DNA of 64,000 bases from Podocnemis expansa (Eukaryota; Chordata; Testudines; Podocnemididae): NCBI GenBank assembly GCA_007922195.1, contig ML682005.1, positions 28,321,183 to 28,385,182 on the forward strand, in the 5' to 3' direction. A model generated the notes under the pieces. The model did not search any database. It had not been told where the DNA came from and worked only from the letters and a program-made list of their open reading frames with translations. The translations under genes and the position numbers were made by a program. Every line of letters begins with the position of its first letter. Position 1 is the first letter of the stretch. Positions 1 to 11,579 of this stretch are shown piece by piece.

Positions 1-19
1 GTTGTAGTACATACATAAT

Positions 20-150
20 CTTGCATCTAACAAAGTGGCTTGGAGCCCACAAAAAACTTATACCTGAAGAAATTTTTTTAGTCTTTAAAAGGTACCACAG
101 GACTCATTGTTTTTTGCTGTACACAGACTAACATGGCTACCCTCTGTACA
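20..150. repeat. Fold-back repeat family, truncated copy
   Basis: The segment carries the family hallmarks AAAGTGGCTTGGAGCCCAC, TTAGTCTTTAAAAGGTACCA, CACAGGACTC and the outer end ACTAACATGGCTACC. It represents one arm of the family and no convincing flanking duplication is visible near the window edge. Confidence 0.7.
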
Positions 151-595
151 TAGTCTTGTTTACCTCCTTTGCATTAGGTGCTGGATGTCATAGAAAAGTA
201 AGTCTATGTCTACTCTTCAAAAGTACCATGGTAGGTGAGCACAGCTGCAGTGCTTCAGTGTAGATACCTACTAGACTGACAGGAAAGATTTCCCCCTTGG
301 CATATGTATGGCACCTCCTCAAGTGATTGTTTCTAAATTGACATAAATATTCTTTCATTGACCTAGCACTGTCAACACTAGTGGTTAGGTAGCTTAACTA
401 CATCTCTTGGGCACATGGATTCCCTTCTCCCCTTTATATTCTTGATATATGGAGCTAAGCTAGTAAAACTAAATTCCCCTGAATGGTTCAGGTTTTAATA
501 AAATCTGTTCCAGCTCAGTAGTGAATAGTTGATTTAAGTGTAATAATCTATGCCATATTTACAATACACACAGATATCCATTCTCCCACCATATG
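151..595. other. Unassigned A+T-rich sequence
   Basis: I see no open frame, known repeat or RNA gene here. Confidence 0.5.
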
Positions 596-705
596 CACTT
601 TTCAAACCAAGTGGGGTTTTCTCCCATAAAAGCTCATGCAATAAATAAATTTGTTAGTCTTTAAAACTGCCATGAGATTCCTTGTTATTTTTTTTTCCAG
701 ACTAA
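596..705. repeat. Fold-back repeat fragment (one arm)
   Basis: It contains TTTTCTCCCATAAAAGCTCA, TGCAATAAATAAATTTGTTA and GTCTTTAAAACTGCCATGAG, ending near CCAGACTAATATG. This is the right-hand arm of the fold-back family, diverged from the other copies. Confidence 0.7.
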
Positions 706-1139
706 TATGCTTTAGAATATAATGTCCACTTTATTGTAGGTAGAATGTATAATGCCCCCCTCTGCTGTATAAGAATTGCAACATGGCATGTTAAACCAAC
801 AAGCAGAAAGAGAATGTGAGTGCACATTTCCTAGAAGGAACTTTACAGTGTAGTTATCTTTGCATTGACTTTGAGAGTGTATTTTTCAGTAAAGCTCACT
901 GTATGGAAATGAGCTGTTGTTTTTTGTCTTCTGAAAGAGCTCACATCCAACAGGGAGACTTCAGACATCTGCCATATGTATAGGTGATGAACCTTCACCA
1001 CACAAAGGAATAAAAGTGGGAAACAACCTTTGATGTACAAACAAACCAGTGGGGAGCAGATAGTGTACATCATCTCTTAAAATAAATGACCTTTTCTCAT
1101 TAGAAGATGCAGGAGTAAGAATCAGTATGCTGATTTAGA
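706..1139. other. Unassigned intergenic sequence
   Basis: A+T-rich sequence; the only open frame is a short minus-strand one with no recognisable protein features. I see nothing else in it. Confidence 0.5.
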
Positions 1140-1470
1140 GCCCATGCTATGACTTAGAAACAGGTATGTGCTCCAAGTGCCCGGGGTGGCCCCTGCCTCT
1201 CTCAGCCCCATCCACAACCAGGGATCCAGGCTAGGCTGCCCGCAGTGGTGCCTGCCTTTCCTGGCTGGGGATTGAGGCTGGGCCGCCTGCAGCGTCACCC
1301 ACCTCTCCCAGCCCCATCCCTGGCTAGGGATATGGGCCAGGCTGGCAGTGGCAGGAGCCCAACGCCAGATCGGACCCAGGTGCCAAATCGTGGCCAGGGG
1401 ACAGGGCCTGTACCCGTGCCCAGGTCTTTCCCTGGGGCAGCGATGTTCCTGTGTATTCCATTCAAAGTCT
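1140..1470. repeat. GC-rich dispersed repeat, copy A
   Basis: The base composition jumps to GC-rich, with repeated CCAGGG, CTGGCT and GGGCC words. The segment around 1330-1455 is a diverged relative of 2098-2260: both read GCAGGAGCCCAA, then CCCAGGTCTTT, then GTTCCTG in the same order. The family is not recognised. Open frames here follow from the high GC content. Confidence 0.5.
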
Positions 1471-1689
1471 GAATCTCCTACTTTATTTACATCTGTGGAA
1501 GTCTCCTGGCAATAAAACAGAATCGAACTGGTTAATCAGACTTTTATTAAAAGTGAAGTTACTGACTGGCAAGGAAGTGATTATGTGCAACTAGCGCTAT
1601 TGTGTTTTTAATGTTTTTCCAAGTAACTAGAAAGTTCTTCAGTTTTGCTGTGGTGTATATTTTAAAAAGGATGCATCTTTTGTATTAAT

Positions 1690-2640
1690 GGCACCGTAGA
1701 CGGTTGCTAGCATGTGACCCACCAGCTGGGCGCCTCTTGGTGGTAGTATTGGGGAATACCTCAAACAGCATTCCCTCTGGTGCTCTGTGATCCATCTCTT
1801 TTGTTGGACCTCAGGCCTCCAGCCAAGTCCATCTCATTTGCCCCCTTTCAGGGTAGGGTCTAGCCCTGGCTGGCCCACTTAGAATCAGTGATCACCACTA
1901 GTCCTGTCTCCTCCCACTGACAGTCTAGGAAAGGTGGAGAAGCAGTGGCATTGCTGGCAATGGGCACAAGGGGCTCATGCCCCGAGTGCTGGAGACCCAG
2001 TGCCAGGCCACCCACAGAAGCAGCTGTCTTCCCTGGCCCCATTCCTGGCCATGGATCCAAGGCTGAGCCGCCTGCAAAGATGGCTGTCTTCCCTGGCCCT
2101 GGCAGAGGGTCTGGGGCTGGGCTGCCAGAAGCAGGAGCCCAATCTGGGCTCTGCCCAGGGCTCCAGGAACTGGATCAGGCCCAGGCCCCGAACCAGGACT
2201 TGGAGGCAGGCTCTGGGGCCCAGGTCTTTTTCTGGGTCAGTATCGTTCCTGCAGAGAAGCCCACTTGCTTCTTTGGGTCCTAGCACAGGGACCCTATACA
2301 CCAACCCTTGGTGTCACCTCAGCCCCCACTCTACTTCAGCAGGTTCTCTTGCCCCCCTCAAACATTGTCTCCCTTTTCTCAGGGTTTGCACTCCAGGCCA
2401 AGCCTTGGCAGTCTGCACAGAGCTGTCTCAGATCCTGTCTTCTGCAACCAGTCCAACAGCTTCCTTCATCTCTCTTGCCAGGGGAAAACTGATGAGCTGG
2501 ATCTACAGCCTATTGCTACAGGGCTCCCTGGCTCTGTTACAATACATTTCACTTTTTACAAGGAAGTTTTCCAATCTAAACTATTCATAAACTTTTTTGT
2601 TCATTTTGTTGCTGATGGTTCTTCTGCTCAGACATAGAAG
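1690..2640. repeat. GC-rich repeat block containing copy B
   Basis: The block includes 1970-2265, the relative of 1140-1470. The surrounding C-rich sequence (1730-1930 and 2290-2560) resembles the long non-coding parts of LTR or DNA elements but shows no terminal repeat I can define. A 218-codon open frame at 1934-2590 has low-complexity Ser/Pro/Gly/Leu composition and is not believed. Confidence 0.4.
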
Positions 2641-5164
2641 AAAACATTTGAACAGAGTGTAACCTCTTGTAAGTCACACATTTTGAACCAACCTCTTTTC
2701 CACCTCAGAAGATCATAGTACAAGCTTGTATTGTGTTAAGTCATGCCAGGTACAAAACCTATTTTAAGTAGAAGATTTTAATGACAATATTTGGCTGTTA
2801 AAGAAAGATCTAGTCATTGAAATTAAGTGGTCTGATCTCTGTGATTTAGCTTTAACTGCTAGTGTCATTTGCTAGACTCAGCTCTGACTGTATTACATAA
2901 CAGAAGAAGATGGGAGTATTGAAAAAGCTATTAAAGTTGTCAGGGCAGTGATCACTGAAATACAGTTCAGATCCAGATTCTTTTGGCTTTCAATGTGTGC
3001 CTTAAAAAATGTAGAGACTACATTATGTACATTTACTTTACAGAGTTCAACTAGTGAGAGAGAATGGATGTTATTTCTGAAAACATACTTTAGTGATTCC
3101 AGGGCCAAAACTGAGGTCTTCAAGAAGATTGCTTGAGCAATTCACCTCAGTGGTCCATCCCACAATGTGCTAGTGCATATATTGATAGAAAAAATACATG
3201 ACAATAGCAGAAGCCCATTTTGAGATGGTGTTGGTTAATGCCAAGTCTTTCACACTTAGTCAGGGCAAAAGATGTTGATTGTTCTGATGACTCAAGTCAA
3301 CTACCAGTACTCACAGAAGAAACTAGTCAGACCTAGTGAAAAGGCAAGTCCCTTGTTGAGCTACAAGACAGTAGGAGCATCAGCAATGCAGACTTTACCA
3401 TATATTGAAAGAACTCCACGCTTCCATTGCTGTACCTTAAACCTAAACTCATGCAAGCACCTCTGGGTCAGGGAAAGTAGGTCATTCAAGAACAGCCTCT
3501 GATGAGAGAGGAATTGTTTCAATTAGTGCGATTTGTGACTAGTTTTGCAATATGCATTTCCATCAGGAACCATATTTAGAGCATCAGTCCATTCTAAGCA
3601 CATAATGAAGTCACACAGAACATTTGAACGCTGAAGCACACATCTCATCCCCTCCACCAGCGTAATCAAAGCAGCTCCCAGTTCACTCATTTACCACAGA
3701 CTCCTGGCTTCCCTTCCTCTGTTGCTAGCATCAGATTGTCCCATAGCTTCCCTCCATACAAGGACCTCAACCTTTCCTCATGAAAGTAACATTAGCAGCT
3801 TCTTTGGCATTGTCTTTCTAGCCTAAGACCAAGAAGAACCTGGGGCTGCATAAAGATGGAGTTCACAGGCCCTTGCAGTGTAATATACAGTGATAATACA
3901 GTTCCAATGTGACTGCACTAAGGAGGCAGAGAAGGAGAGCTTGGAAACTCAATCACATATGCATTGGATCTGTGCTTGTTTGGCATCTGGAGATTTGCAT
4001 CAATTAAGGGGGAAAAAAAGAGTAGGGAAAGAAGAGAGGAGGGCAACGTGGAATAGGAGGGTTGCTGTGGAATTGTATTAAGAAACTCCTCAATCATCAG
4101 GTGGAAAGGGAAATCTTGTTTTCCTTCTCCCCAGCCATTTAATAATCTGGTGAGCACTACAGGAGGTAATCCAGCCTTGCATTCTTTTGCTTTGTATAAA
4201 GCTTTGTACTTAGAGTACATAGATATATATATATATAGGCTTTTCTCTGTTGATGAGCCTGGAGAGGTGCACTAGTAGCTATACTGCATAGAACAGATAA
4301 AAAGAATTAAATATACAGTTTAAATATCACTTTCTATAAGGAACAATAATAAATGAGGTTTCAATTTAAAACCAAAATTAACATTTTCTCACTGAAAACC
4401 TGAAATGCATACACACAGATCTTTGAGCAAATTGCAATTAGCTAAATTACCTCTTTAGTCCATCTCTGCAAATGTATGTAATAGTTTCTAAACAGCTATT
4501 TAAATTCCATTTCCCCCACAATTCGAGGGCTTTGCAATATTTGTAAGAAGTTTTTTCCCTGCAAAATGTATTTGACAGAAGACAGATATTATATAATTAT
4601 ATTGGAAAACAGAGACAATGACATTTATTATATTGAAAACTTTGGGCTTCATCCAGAGCTCACAGAAGTCTATTGGCATATTTCCATTGACTTGCATTGG
4701 CTCTGGATAAAGTCTTTCACATCTTTTTCTTCCCATTCTCCATAGGAAAGAAATATATTTTCACTGGTTCATAATTTTGTATATTGTGTTCAATTAACAA
4801 TCCAATTATAACTGGCTGTTAACCATATGCAATCATAATAGAATGTTGGATTGTACCATTTTATTATAGAAGTGTTATAGTAGTTACTAAAAATCTGTAC
4901 ATAACAGACTCAAGGGGCATAGATTATATTCGTCATGGTGGCTAAACAACATTGTATCCATTTCATTCTTTAATTGCTAGTCAAAAAGATCTTTGGAATA
5001 TAGCTGTGGGAGATTTTTAATAGTCTTTTTAATACAAGTTCTGTTATACATCAAACAGAGAAATGAAGTACAGTTACACTTCTTATAAAAAGCTGTTTAA
5101 TGAAAAAAAACAGTATCCTTAACATGTACCAAAATATAGTTTACTACTGCCTGGCAATAGATAC
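2641..5164. other. Unassigned A+T-rich intergenic sequence
   Basis: No recognisable gene or clear transposon was found. A short TA run lies at 4224-4238. Around 4640-4710 there is a degenerate copy of a dispersed motif built on CATTGACTTGCATTGG and TCTGGATAAAGTC. All other open frames are short and featureless. Confidence 0.45.
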
Positions 5165-5367
5165 AGCTATTAACATATGCATATTATAAAATAATTATGG
5201 GAAGTGGTGAATTTTCCGTCTTCTCAATGGGGATGAATTCAAAAGCCTACTAATGTTAATAGTATGCATCTGACAAAGTGGTTTGGAGCCCACAAAAACT
5301 TATGCCTGAAGAAATCTGTTAATCTTTAAGGCACCACAAGACTCTTGCTGTTTTAGCTATTAACATA
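5165..5367. mobile_element. Chimeric fold-back insertion with 13-bp target duplication
   Basis: A perfect 13-bp direct repeat, AGCTATTAACATA, lies at 5165-5177 and 5355-5367. The 177 bp between them has two parts. Positions 5185-5253 closely match 6017-6086 downstream, sharing GTGGTGAATTTTCC and TTCTCAATGGGGATGAAT. Positions 5265-5354 are a fold-back family arm (GACAAAGTGGTTTGGAGCCC, then CTTTAAGGCACCACAAGACT). The simplest reading is one insertion event that carried a joined copy of both sequences, for example by template switching. The alternative is two separate events and a chance direct repeat. Confidence 0.6.
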
Positions 5368-6016
5368 GGTGCCTGTGGGCCTCTTGTAACTTTTTCAGCT
5401 AAAATATTATAAATAGAAATATTGATTTCTGGCAGAGGCAACATCAATGTCTCAGAAATACAATCTTGGTCTCTTCCAATATCCTTATTGAGATATTTAA
5501 ATAATGTAAATCAGTAAATACAACTGCTCTTGTAACAGAGGACAAATTTCAAATTATTTTTCATGTGCTCACAATTTGCTAGAGACTTTCCAAACAGAAC
5601 AGAAGGTGAGGGCCTTAGGCAACTCTAAATTATGCCTTGGGCTTTTTTACTCTCTCGTTGGATTGAAAATTAGAGGAATAGAGAGGTTAATTGTATGTGG
5701 TTTGTAAAATGTTGATTCAGTGAAAACAGAATTTCCTTGCTACAAAGGGATAGGAAGAAAAAAGATAGGAAGGGTCTTACACGGGTTTGGCTGGACTTGG
5801 TATTCTATATCAGGTGGAATCATCTTCTTATTTAGGACTCACTGCTCTCTTCCCTTCAATATTCAGAGTACTGCATTACTCCACAAACAGGCACTGCAGA
5901 GAAAGATGTACTGTATTTGCATAGCAGTGGCTTTTGTGCTACTCCTGAAACAGCAGATTACAATAGTATTCAAAAGAATTAAGTAGATTCCTGTACATTT
6001 CTTGGTACAACCCATC
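5368..6016. other. Unassigned A+T-rich sequence
   Basis: No gene or transposon is recognised in this stretch. An 88-codon plus-strand frame at 5720-5986 has no supporting features. Confidence 0.45.
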
Positions 6017-6086
6017 TATAAAATAATTCTGAGTAGTGGTGAATTTTCCTTCTTCTCAATGGGGATGAATTTCCAAAGCCTTCTAA
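6017..6086. repeat. Direct repeat of 5185-5253
   Basis: Starting at TATAAAATAATT, this segment matches 5185-5253 at nearly 90% of positions in the same orientation, about 830 bp away. This copy is not next to a fold-back arm and no flanking duplication is seen, so it is the likely source copy. Confidence 0.6.
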
Positions 6087-7764
6087 CTACCCTTTGCACT
6101 TTAAAAGCAGTTAGATCAGGCTGTTGATCAGCAGTGAAATATTTGTCTCTCTCTATAGGTTGATTGATTTTAGTGAATGTTGGACCAGGCCTCAATAAAA
6201 AGCAGAAAACAAGCAGAGTGTTATGGCTGAGAGTAATAGCGAATAATCATGGAGATGAAGCTGGCTGTAAAAAATCACCATCATTTATAAAGCACTGGAT
6301 TCCTGAATCACTCTTTCTTTACCTGATTTTCAGTGTGTGGCCCTCTCAAGAAAGTGAGGAAATAAAAACAAAAAATCAGTCCCTTTTACCTCAGCAGTCA
6401 ACTCTCCATCTGCTTTGGGCTGTTCTCGCAGTTGCTGAATAATAGCTACCAACTACTGCATCTTAGGTCTTTTTTCTCATTGCTGCCTGTAGCTGCTTCA
6501 CCTTTGGGTTGGAACGCAGCAACAATTGGACACCAGAATTGGAATAGAGGTAGTTAGAAAGTACATAAAGTATCTGGAAAGAGAAGGAGTGACAGAAGTT
6601 AAACTCTGTGGAATAAAGAGACGATCTATTGTTAAAGTTCTTCAGCCACAAGACCTGTGGAGAAGGGAAACAGCATCTGTTGTTGGAAGCCTTCAGTAAG
6701 ACCTCTAGACCAGGGGTGGCCAAACTTAAGGAACTCAAGAGCCACACAAGTCAATTATTAAACTTTCGAGAGCTGCACTGAGGCATACATCCACATATTT
6801 TTACCTATTCCAAAATTACTAAGCTTACAATTTATTGCACACTTTAATTTTATCTTAAAACACTGCAAATATTGATCGTACTAATATCAGATTCTAATAA
6901 TTAACTTAAAGTTACCATGAAAACTAGGCCCATACAGTAAAGACTTAGCTGTTGCTGGTTGTAGAACACTACAGGCTAGTGGCAATTTAAAAAAAAAAAA
7001 AAAATCTGGGGAGTAACTTGTCAATGTAGTATGTAAAAGCTCTCACAGGTGCTGATCTCTAAGTATTGCACAATGTTTTGATTTAACAAATTTCATTGTG
7101 GAATACAATGCTTCACAGCAGTAAGCTGTGCTAAAAACTGAAAGTAATCTACATTCAGTTTTAAATTTTTTCTCCTTTGTATTTTTGTTTCTTAGTATTC
7201 CACGTCATGTTTAGGACTTATAAAACACAATTTTAACAAAGCATAAGCTGCATTAAAGCCTATGAGAAAATCTAAACATGCCACAGCTTCCCCAATCATG
7301 CCGCACTTCCCCCCGCACCCTGGTGCTGCCTCTTACCATGCCACTGCTTCTCTGCTGTCCCCGACCATTGCTCACTTCTCCCACTGTCTCCGACCATACT
7401 GCCCTTCCCTGCAATGTTCCCCCCTAAGCTGATGATGCAGCTTAGGAACTTTTGGATTCAGCTGAGCAAGTTCTCTCCCAGTTCCCCGACCTGGTCCCAG
7501 GCTCTTGCTCATTGGCTCCCCAAGTGCATCCATAACTTGATCAGTTGCGTCATCACCTTAGAAGGAACATTGCTTGCGTCTCCCATGACAACTCTGCTGT
7601 CCTGGGAAACACTTTCCTACTCCATACATGGCCCAATATTTGTCTTTCAAAACAGGCTTGGTTTTGTGGAATAGGATTCTGCATAAAATAATTCTGAAGG
7701 GGGAAGATGCTATGGAAAACAGCTCATCCCTCGTCCCAATTCCTCAGGATCTCTGAAAAGCCTC

Positions 7765-7953
7765 AACTGTCCAGAGCTCCAAAGAGGTAGCGTATTAGTC
7801 TAGTTCAGCAAAACAAACAAGGAGTCCTGTGGCACTTTTAAAGACTAACCCATATATTTATCGCATGAGCTTTCATGGGAGAAATGTGATAAAAAAAATC
7901 AGATTAGTCTTTAAAAGTTTCACAAAACTCCTTTTTTAAACTGTCCAGAGCTC
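7765..7953. mobile_element. Fold-back repeat copy with 15-bp target duplication, nested in hAT
   Basis: The direct repeat AACTGTCCAGAGCTC occurs at 7765-7779 and 7939-7953. The 159 bp between carry GGTAGCGTATTAGTCTAG, then CAAGGAGTCCTGTGGCACTT, a central turn near 7880, and the complementary arm TTAGTCTTTAAAAG...ACTCC. Because it interrupts the hAT element at 6711-8871, it inserted later. Confidence 0.8.
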
Positions 7954-8179
7954 AAACTACAGGTTTCTGTAGAGTTGGCAAGAAGGAGGAGTAGGATTCT
8001 TCATTGGCTTATTCCTTCTCCCTCTGCTATAATGGAAGACTTTTCAACCTGTTTTTGTGACTACCATACTTGTAAAGGGAGCGCATGAGGTACCCTTAAG
8101 TTTGTAAAGTGCTGTGAACAGGACTGAGGTTCCTTTGGCATGTGGTATAAGGTAAAATACAGAACAAACAAACAAACCC

Positions 8180-8486
8180 ACCCAAACTAGGGTTACCAGA
8201 TACCAAAGCCTGGAAAGGAGGACAGGGAAGTATGAAAAGGATGACATTGGAGGACACATGAAGAAAATGTAGTATTAATGTAATAGTCTTCTGTTTTTAA
8301 GTGCCCCTGGAAAGCCTCAGCCTAAAAATAGGTCATTCTGGGGCATTCCAACATACTTTAACCCCTGTAAGTAAAAAGCCAGACAAAATCATGAATTTTT
8401 TAAAATGCCTGCCAGACGGAGGACATGAAGGTAAAAAGGAGGACTTGTCCTCCTTTTGACTGACATCTGGTAGCACTAACCCAAAC
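8180..8486. mobile_element. Small hAT-like MITE, 291 bp, nested in larger hAT
   Basis: The element at 8188-8478 starts TAGGGTTACCAGAT and ends ATCTGGTAGCACTA, giving 14-bp terminal inverted repeats with two mismatches. A perfect 8-bp duplication ACCCAAAC flanks it at 8180-8187 and 8479-8486. Subterminal inverted sequences (AAGGAGGACA and its complement) extend the pairing. It belongs to the 'ggttaccagat' group of MITEs. Confidence 0.8.
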
Positions 8487-8879
8487 CAACAAGACCAAAA
8501 TAAAATAAAAAAATACAAAGTACACCAAAAAAAAAGCAATGCAAAATAAAATCCATACTGAAATGTATTAAACAGAAACTAACAATAATTTGTTAGTCTT
8601 TAAGTCCTTTACAGCTTGTCTCCTCCCTGATCCCCTCAGTCCCTTCCCTCACTGCTTCCATTCCCTGAAGTGCCTCTCTTCTGAGACGCCCCCCAGCCCT
8701 ATTGCTTCTGGGAGCTGCCCAGCTGCTCCTCCCTGCCCCTCCTCTGCCGGTTCACTCCTCCCTCCTCTGAGCTACCTGACAGGCTAGAGATTTTAACTCC
8801 CCCAGCCTGAAGCAGCTCCCTGCCAGAGAGCCACATTTTTTCTTTGAAGAGCCGCAGTTTGGTGATGCCTGCTCTAGAC

Positions 8880-9980
8880 TATTCTGTCAGCCCTGCCATG
8901 GGCTAAGAAAATTAAACATGTAAATTAAGCTGGAAAGACAAAGTTCAAGTCTCCTAATATATATGTTTGCGAACATTTGGGGGTTTGAGTGGGTGTCAGT
9001 GAATATTGCAAGGTGTAGATCTGGAAACTTTTCTGTACAACCCTAGAACTATAAGCAACAGGCCATTTTTCACTTTTCTCTTTGACACATCTTGATATAT
9101 GCCACTCAAAACATATCACTATTTGGATTGGATTCAGTCTGCATTTCATTTTTGCATTTGAATTTAGGTCTGTCACAACTGATAAAGAGTGATAAATGTG
9201 ACATTACTGCATCTAAAGATCATTAAATGTCAGCTCATGCACTGGCAGCAAAATGGCTGGCAGAAAGTCAATGATGCAGGAACTGTAAGGAGTGTGAAGA
9301 GCGGAGATGGATTTAGGGCAGCGGGGAGTCATGCAAGCTGTGAGCAATCAATCAATCATTTTATACTGAGGAAGAATAAAGGGACTTAAAGGCAGTGCAG
9401 TGTGTATAGGTACAGAGAAAAACATCTTATTTGTGAAGTGCTTTGATTCACATCTGTACGCACCCAGTAACCATGATCAGAAATAGTAGGTCAGTGAACG
9501 CAAGTTTTGTGCTCTAGCCAATTTCGTTTGATAATTCTTCTAACATTTGATGTTCTTACATGTTGTTCAAAAAATTGAATCATCTTGATATCACAGAAGT
9601 ATAGATACTTGAACAATTTTTAGTGAAAAGTGCACATCTCAGATTTGAGATGTATGTAGTATGATAAAAACAGAAATAAATTTGACTAGAAAAGCTATTT
9701 GAAGTCTTCTATAGCCTTTCCAGCATTTTTGCACATTTGTTTCTTCACTTTGCTTTCTGTTTTCCAGATTATATAGCATGATTCCTTAAAAAAAGTATTA
9801 TATATAAAATGTAACCTGATTTAAAGTGTACAGAAAATAGAACTTAAATTCGTATAAATTACCACTCAAAACTCTGCATAGAATAGCCTGAAGCAGTACA
9901 AAATTACTCCTTTTTTAAAAAATTACCAGAAAATGAAACAGCCTTCCTCCTGACTCCCTCTTCATTAACCTTTATGTACA
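8880..9980. other. Unassigned A+T-rich sequence
   Basis: I see no gene. Short frames at 8925-9176 (minus) and 9189-9389 (plus) show no domain. Nothing else stands out. Confidence 0.45.
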
Positions 9981-10951
9981 TGTGACAGGTTGCTCCCGCA
10001 ATTCAGCCCAGTAGGCTACTGAGACTCCCCTGATCTCCACTCCTGAACCCCAACTTACCCTGTTTTGCCAGGTGACCACTCACTTCTGAGTCAGTCCACA
10101 ATGGCCTCCTCTGTGTAAGCAGTCCAAGGCAGTGGGTGTTCACTCTCTGGCCACCTATAAGACGGTCTCTAAGTGAGCACCCCCAGCCACCCCATCAGGA
10201 ACTCCTATCCTACAAAGACTGGGACCCACCCCCAATCTCCATAGACTCATATCTGTCCATTTGTCACTGAAATGGATTAGTCCAGCCTCTCTGATTCACA
10301 ACCTTTAAAGTCCCCACAACTATAGATAAAACAAATCCTACTTTAATGATTGGAGTATGATTTTAAAAGAGCATACAGCCAAATTAATGCACAATCATTT
10401 AATAAAAAGGAGTCAGGAGGTACCACGAGTTAATAAAAGATACAAAATGCATGCTAACCTAACAACAGTACTACAATTATACTCATCTCACCACCAAAGT
10501 TTAGCTGTGACAGTTTGCAGCAACCTCTCGCTATTTCTAGGCAAGGCCCAGTTCCTTTGGATGTTTCAAGATGGAGAGTCTTTGGCATAAACCTTGGAGG
10601 AGCATCTCAAAGTTTTCCCATTGTTTCCAATCCACTTCAACTCTCCTTCATCCTGGGCTGAAGTGCTACAGGCTTTTAGTTAGCCCCATTGTCTGTGTTA
10701 TTGGGAAATGTCTCTGACTGATTCCATGCTGCTAGAAAACAACTGATTGCCTCCCTCCCTACTGAGCCATGTAAAACATGCTTCACATCTGTTCATATAC
10801 ATGATGCTGCAGGTAACATGATACCATAATAATATGGCAGGGCATTCAAGAGAGAACTTTGCATGACCCATTTGGTACCCAAACACACAATTACATTACA
10901 AAAGTGACTACAAAAGTCACACAGATTATAGCTCATTGTGTATTGTGACAA
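9981..10951. repeat. LTR-like segment (possible solo LTR)
   Basis: The segment opens TGTGACAGGTTGCTCCC and a plausible far end lies at ATTGTGACAACACA near 10938-10951. The first 390 bp resemble 13093-13455 in the same orientation: both carry CAAGTGACCACTCAC-like and AGTCAGTCCAC words, GGGACCCACCCC-like words and TTTAGATAAAACTA-like words. The style matches LTRs I recall from reptile endogenous retroviruses. No gag, pol or env frame is present and no clear 4-6-bp target duplication was found, so the boundaries are tentative. Confidence 0.45.
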
Positions 10952-11386
10952 CACATTTGATCAGTCCCATATCCACTATGTAAAAATGAAGGGTGTAATT
11001 CTCCTGCTTTTAGATGTTTGAGAATGAATCAAGAATAACTCCACTGGAGTCCGGAGAATATGCTAGTACAAAAATAAGTAAATACTAAAAATAAGTTGTC
11101 TCACTATGCCAAAAAGGGGGACAGAAAATGACATTTGGGGGGATGGGGAAATATTCTCTTGCTCGTGGACATATGGGGACAAACATCTCCCGGGCTCTGG
11201 CTGCCAAGGGCCACATGCACACCGCTAAGATGGTACATGTAAAGATCAAACACCTTTGCCAGGACTATCACCTCCTCATGGCTCCAGCCTGGAGCCTTCC
11301 AATGGCCCTGGCTGGCACTGCAGCCCTGTGACATGCTGCAAAGGCTGCAAACAGCAGGCTGTCCAGGCCGGGTCTGGCTGCGGGGA
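10952..11386. other. Unassigned sequence, GC-rich toward the right
   Basis: Positions 11110-11386 are GC-rich and contain overlapping short frames on both strands, none convincing. It may be the interior of the same repeat that ends with the dyad at 11436. Confidence 0.4.
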
Positions 11387-11475
11387 GGGGGGGGGGGGGG
11401 ACAGTCGCCAGGGCAAAGGCTACCATGCATCCTTGATTAGTTCGAACTAATGCATCTACATCATTCAAACTAGGT
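11387..11475. repeat. Poly(G) tract and A+T dyad MITE fragment
   Basis: A run of about 14 G ends at 11400. It is followed by the perfect 16-bp palindrome ATTAGTTCGAACTAAT at 11436-11451 and then TTCAAACTAGG. The TTCGAACTAA dyad is typical of a Harbinger-like MITE group; only a fragment is present. Confidence 0.5.
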
Positions 11476-11579
11476 AGCTTTTGATTGCATTTCCTTGGTT
11501 TTCAGTTTGTCATTGTTATTCTTTACCTACATCAACTGCTTTTGATGGCATGTTTCTCCTCCTCTTTTTATGTTTGAAT

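Larger units (their letters stand above)
6703..8879. mobile_element. hAT-type DNA transposon, non-autonomous, 2.16 kb
   Basis: The element spans 6711-8871. It starts CAGGGGTGGCCAAACT and ends AGTTTGGTGATGCCTG, imperfect terminal inverted repeats of the CAGGGGT...CCAAACT type. It is flanked by a perfect 8-bp target duplication CTCTAGAC at 6703-6710 and 8872-8879, as expected for the hAT superfamily. Next to the ends, GAGCCACA and its complement continue the inverted similarity. No transposase frame survives. Two younger insertions lie inside, at 7765-7953 and 8180-8486. The GC-rich part from 8610 to 8830 belongs to the element body. Confidence 0.85.

Noticed and set aside
1934..2590. Longest open frame in the window (218 codons, plus strand)
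   Set aside because: It lies in a GC-rich repeat, has low-complexity composition with no domain, and other frames on both strands are equally open there.
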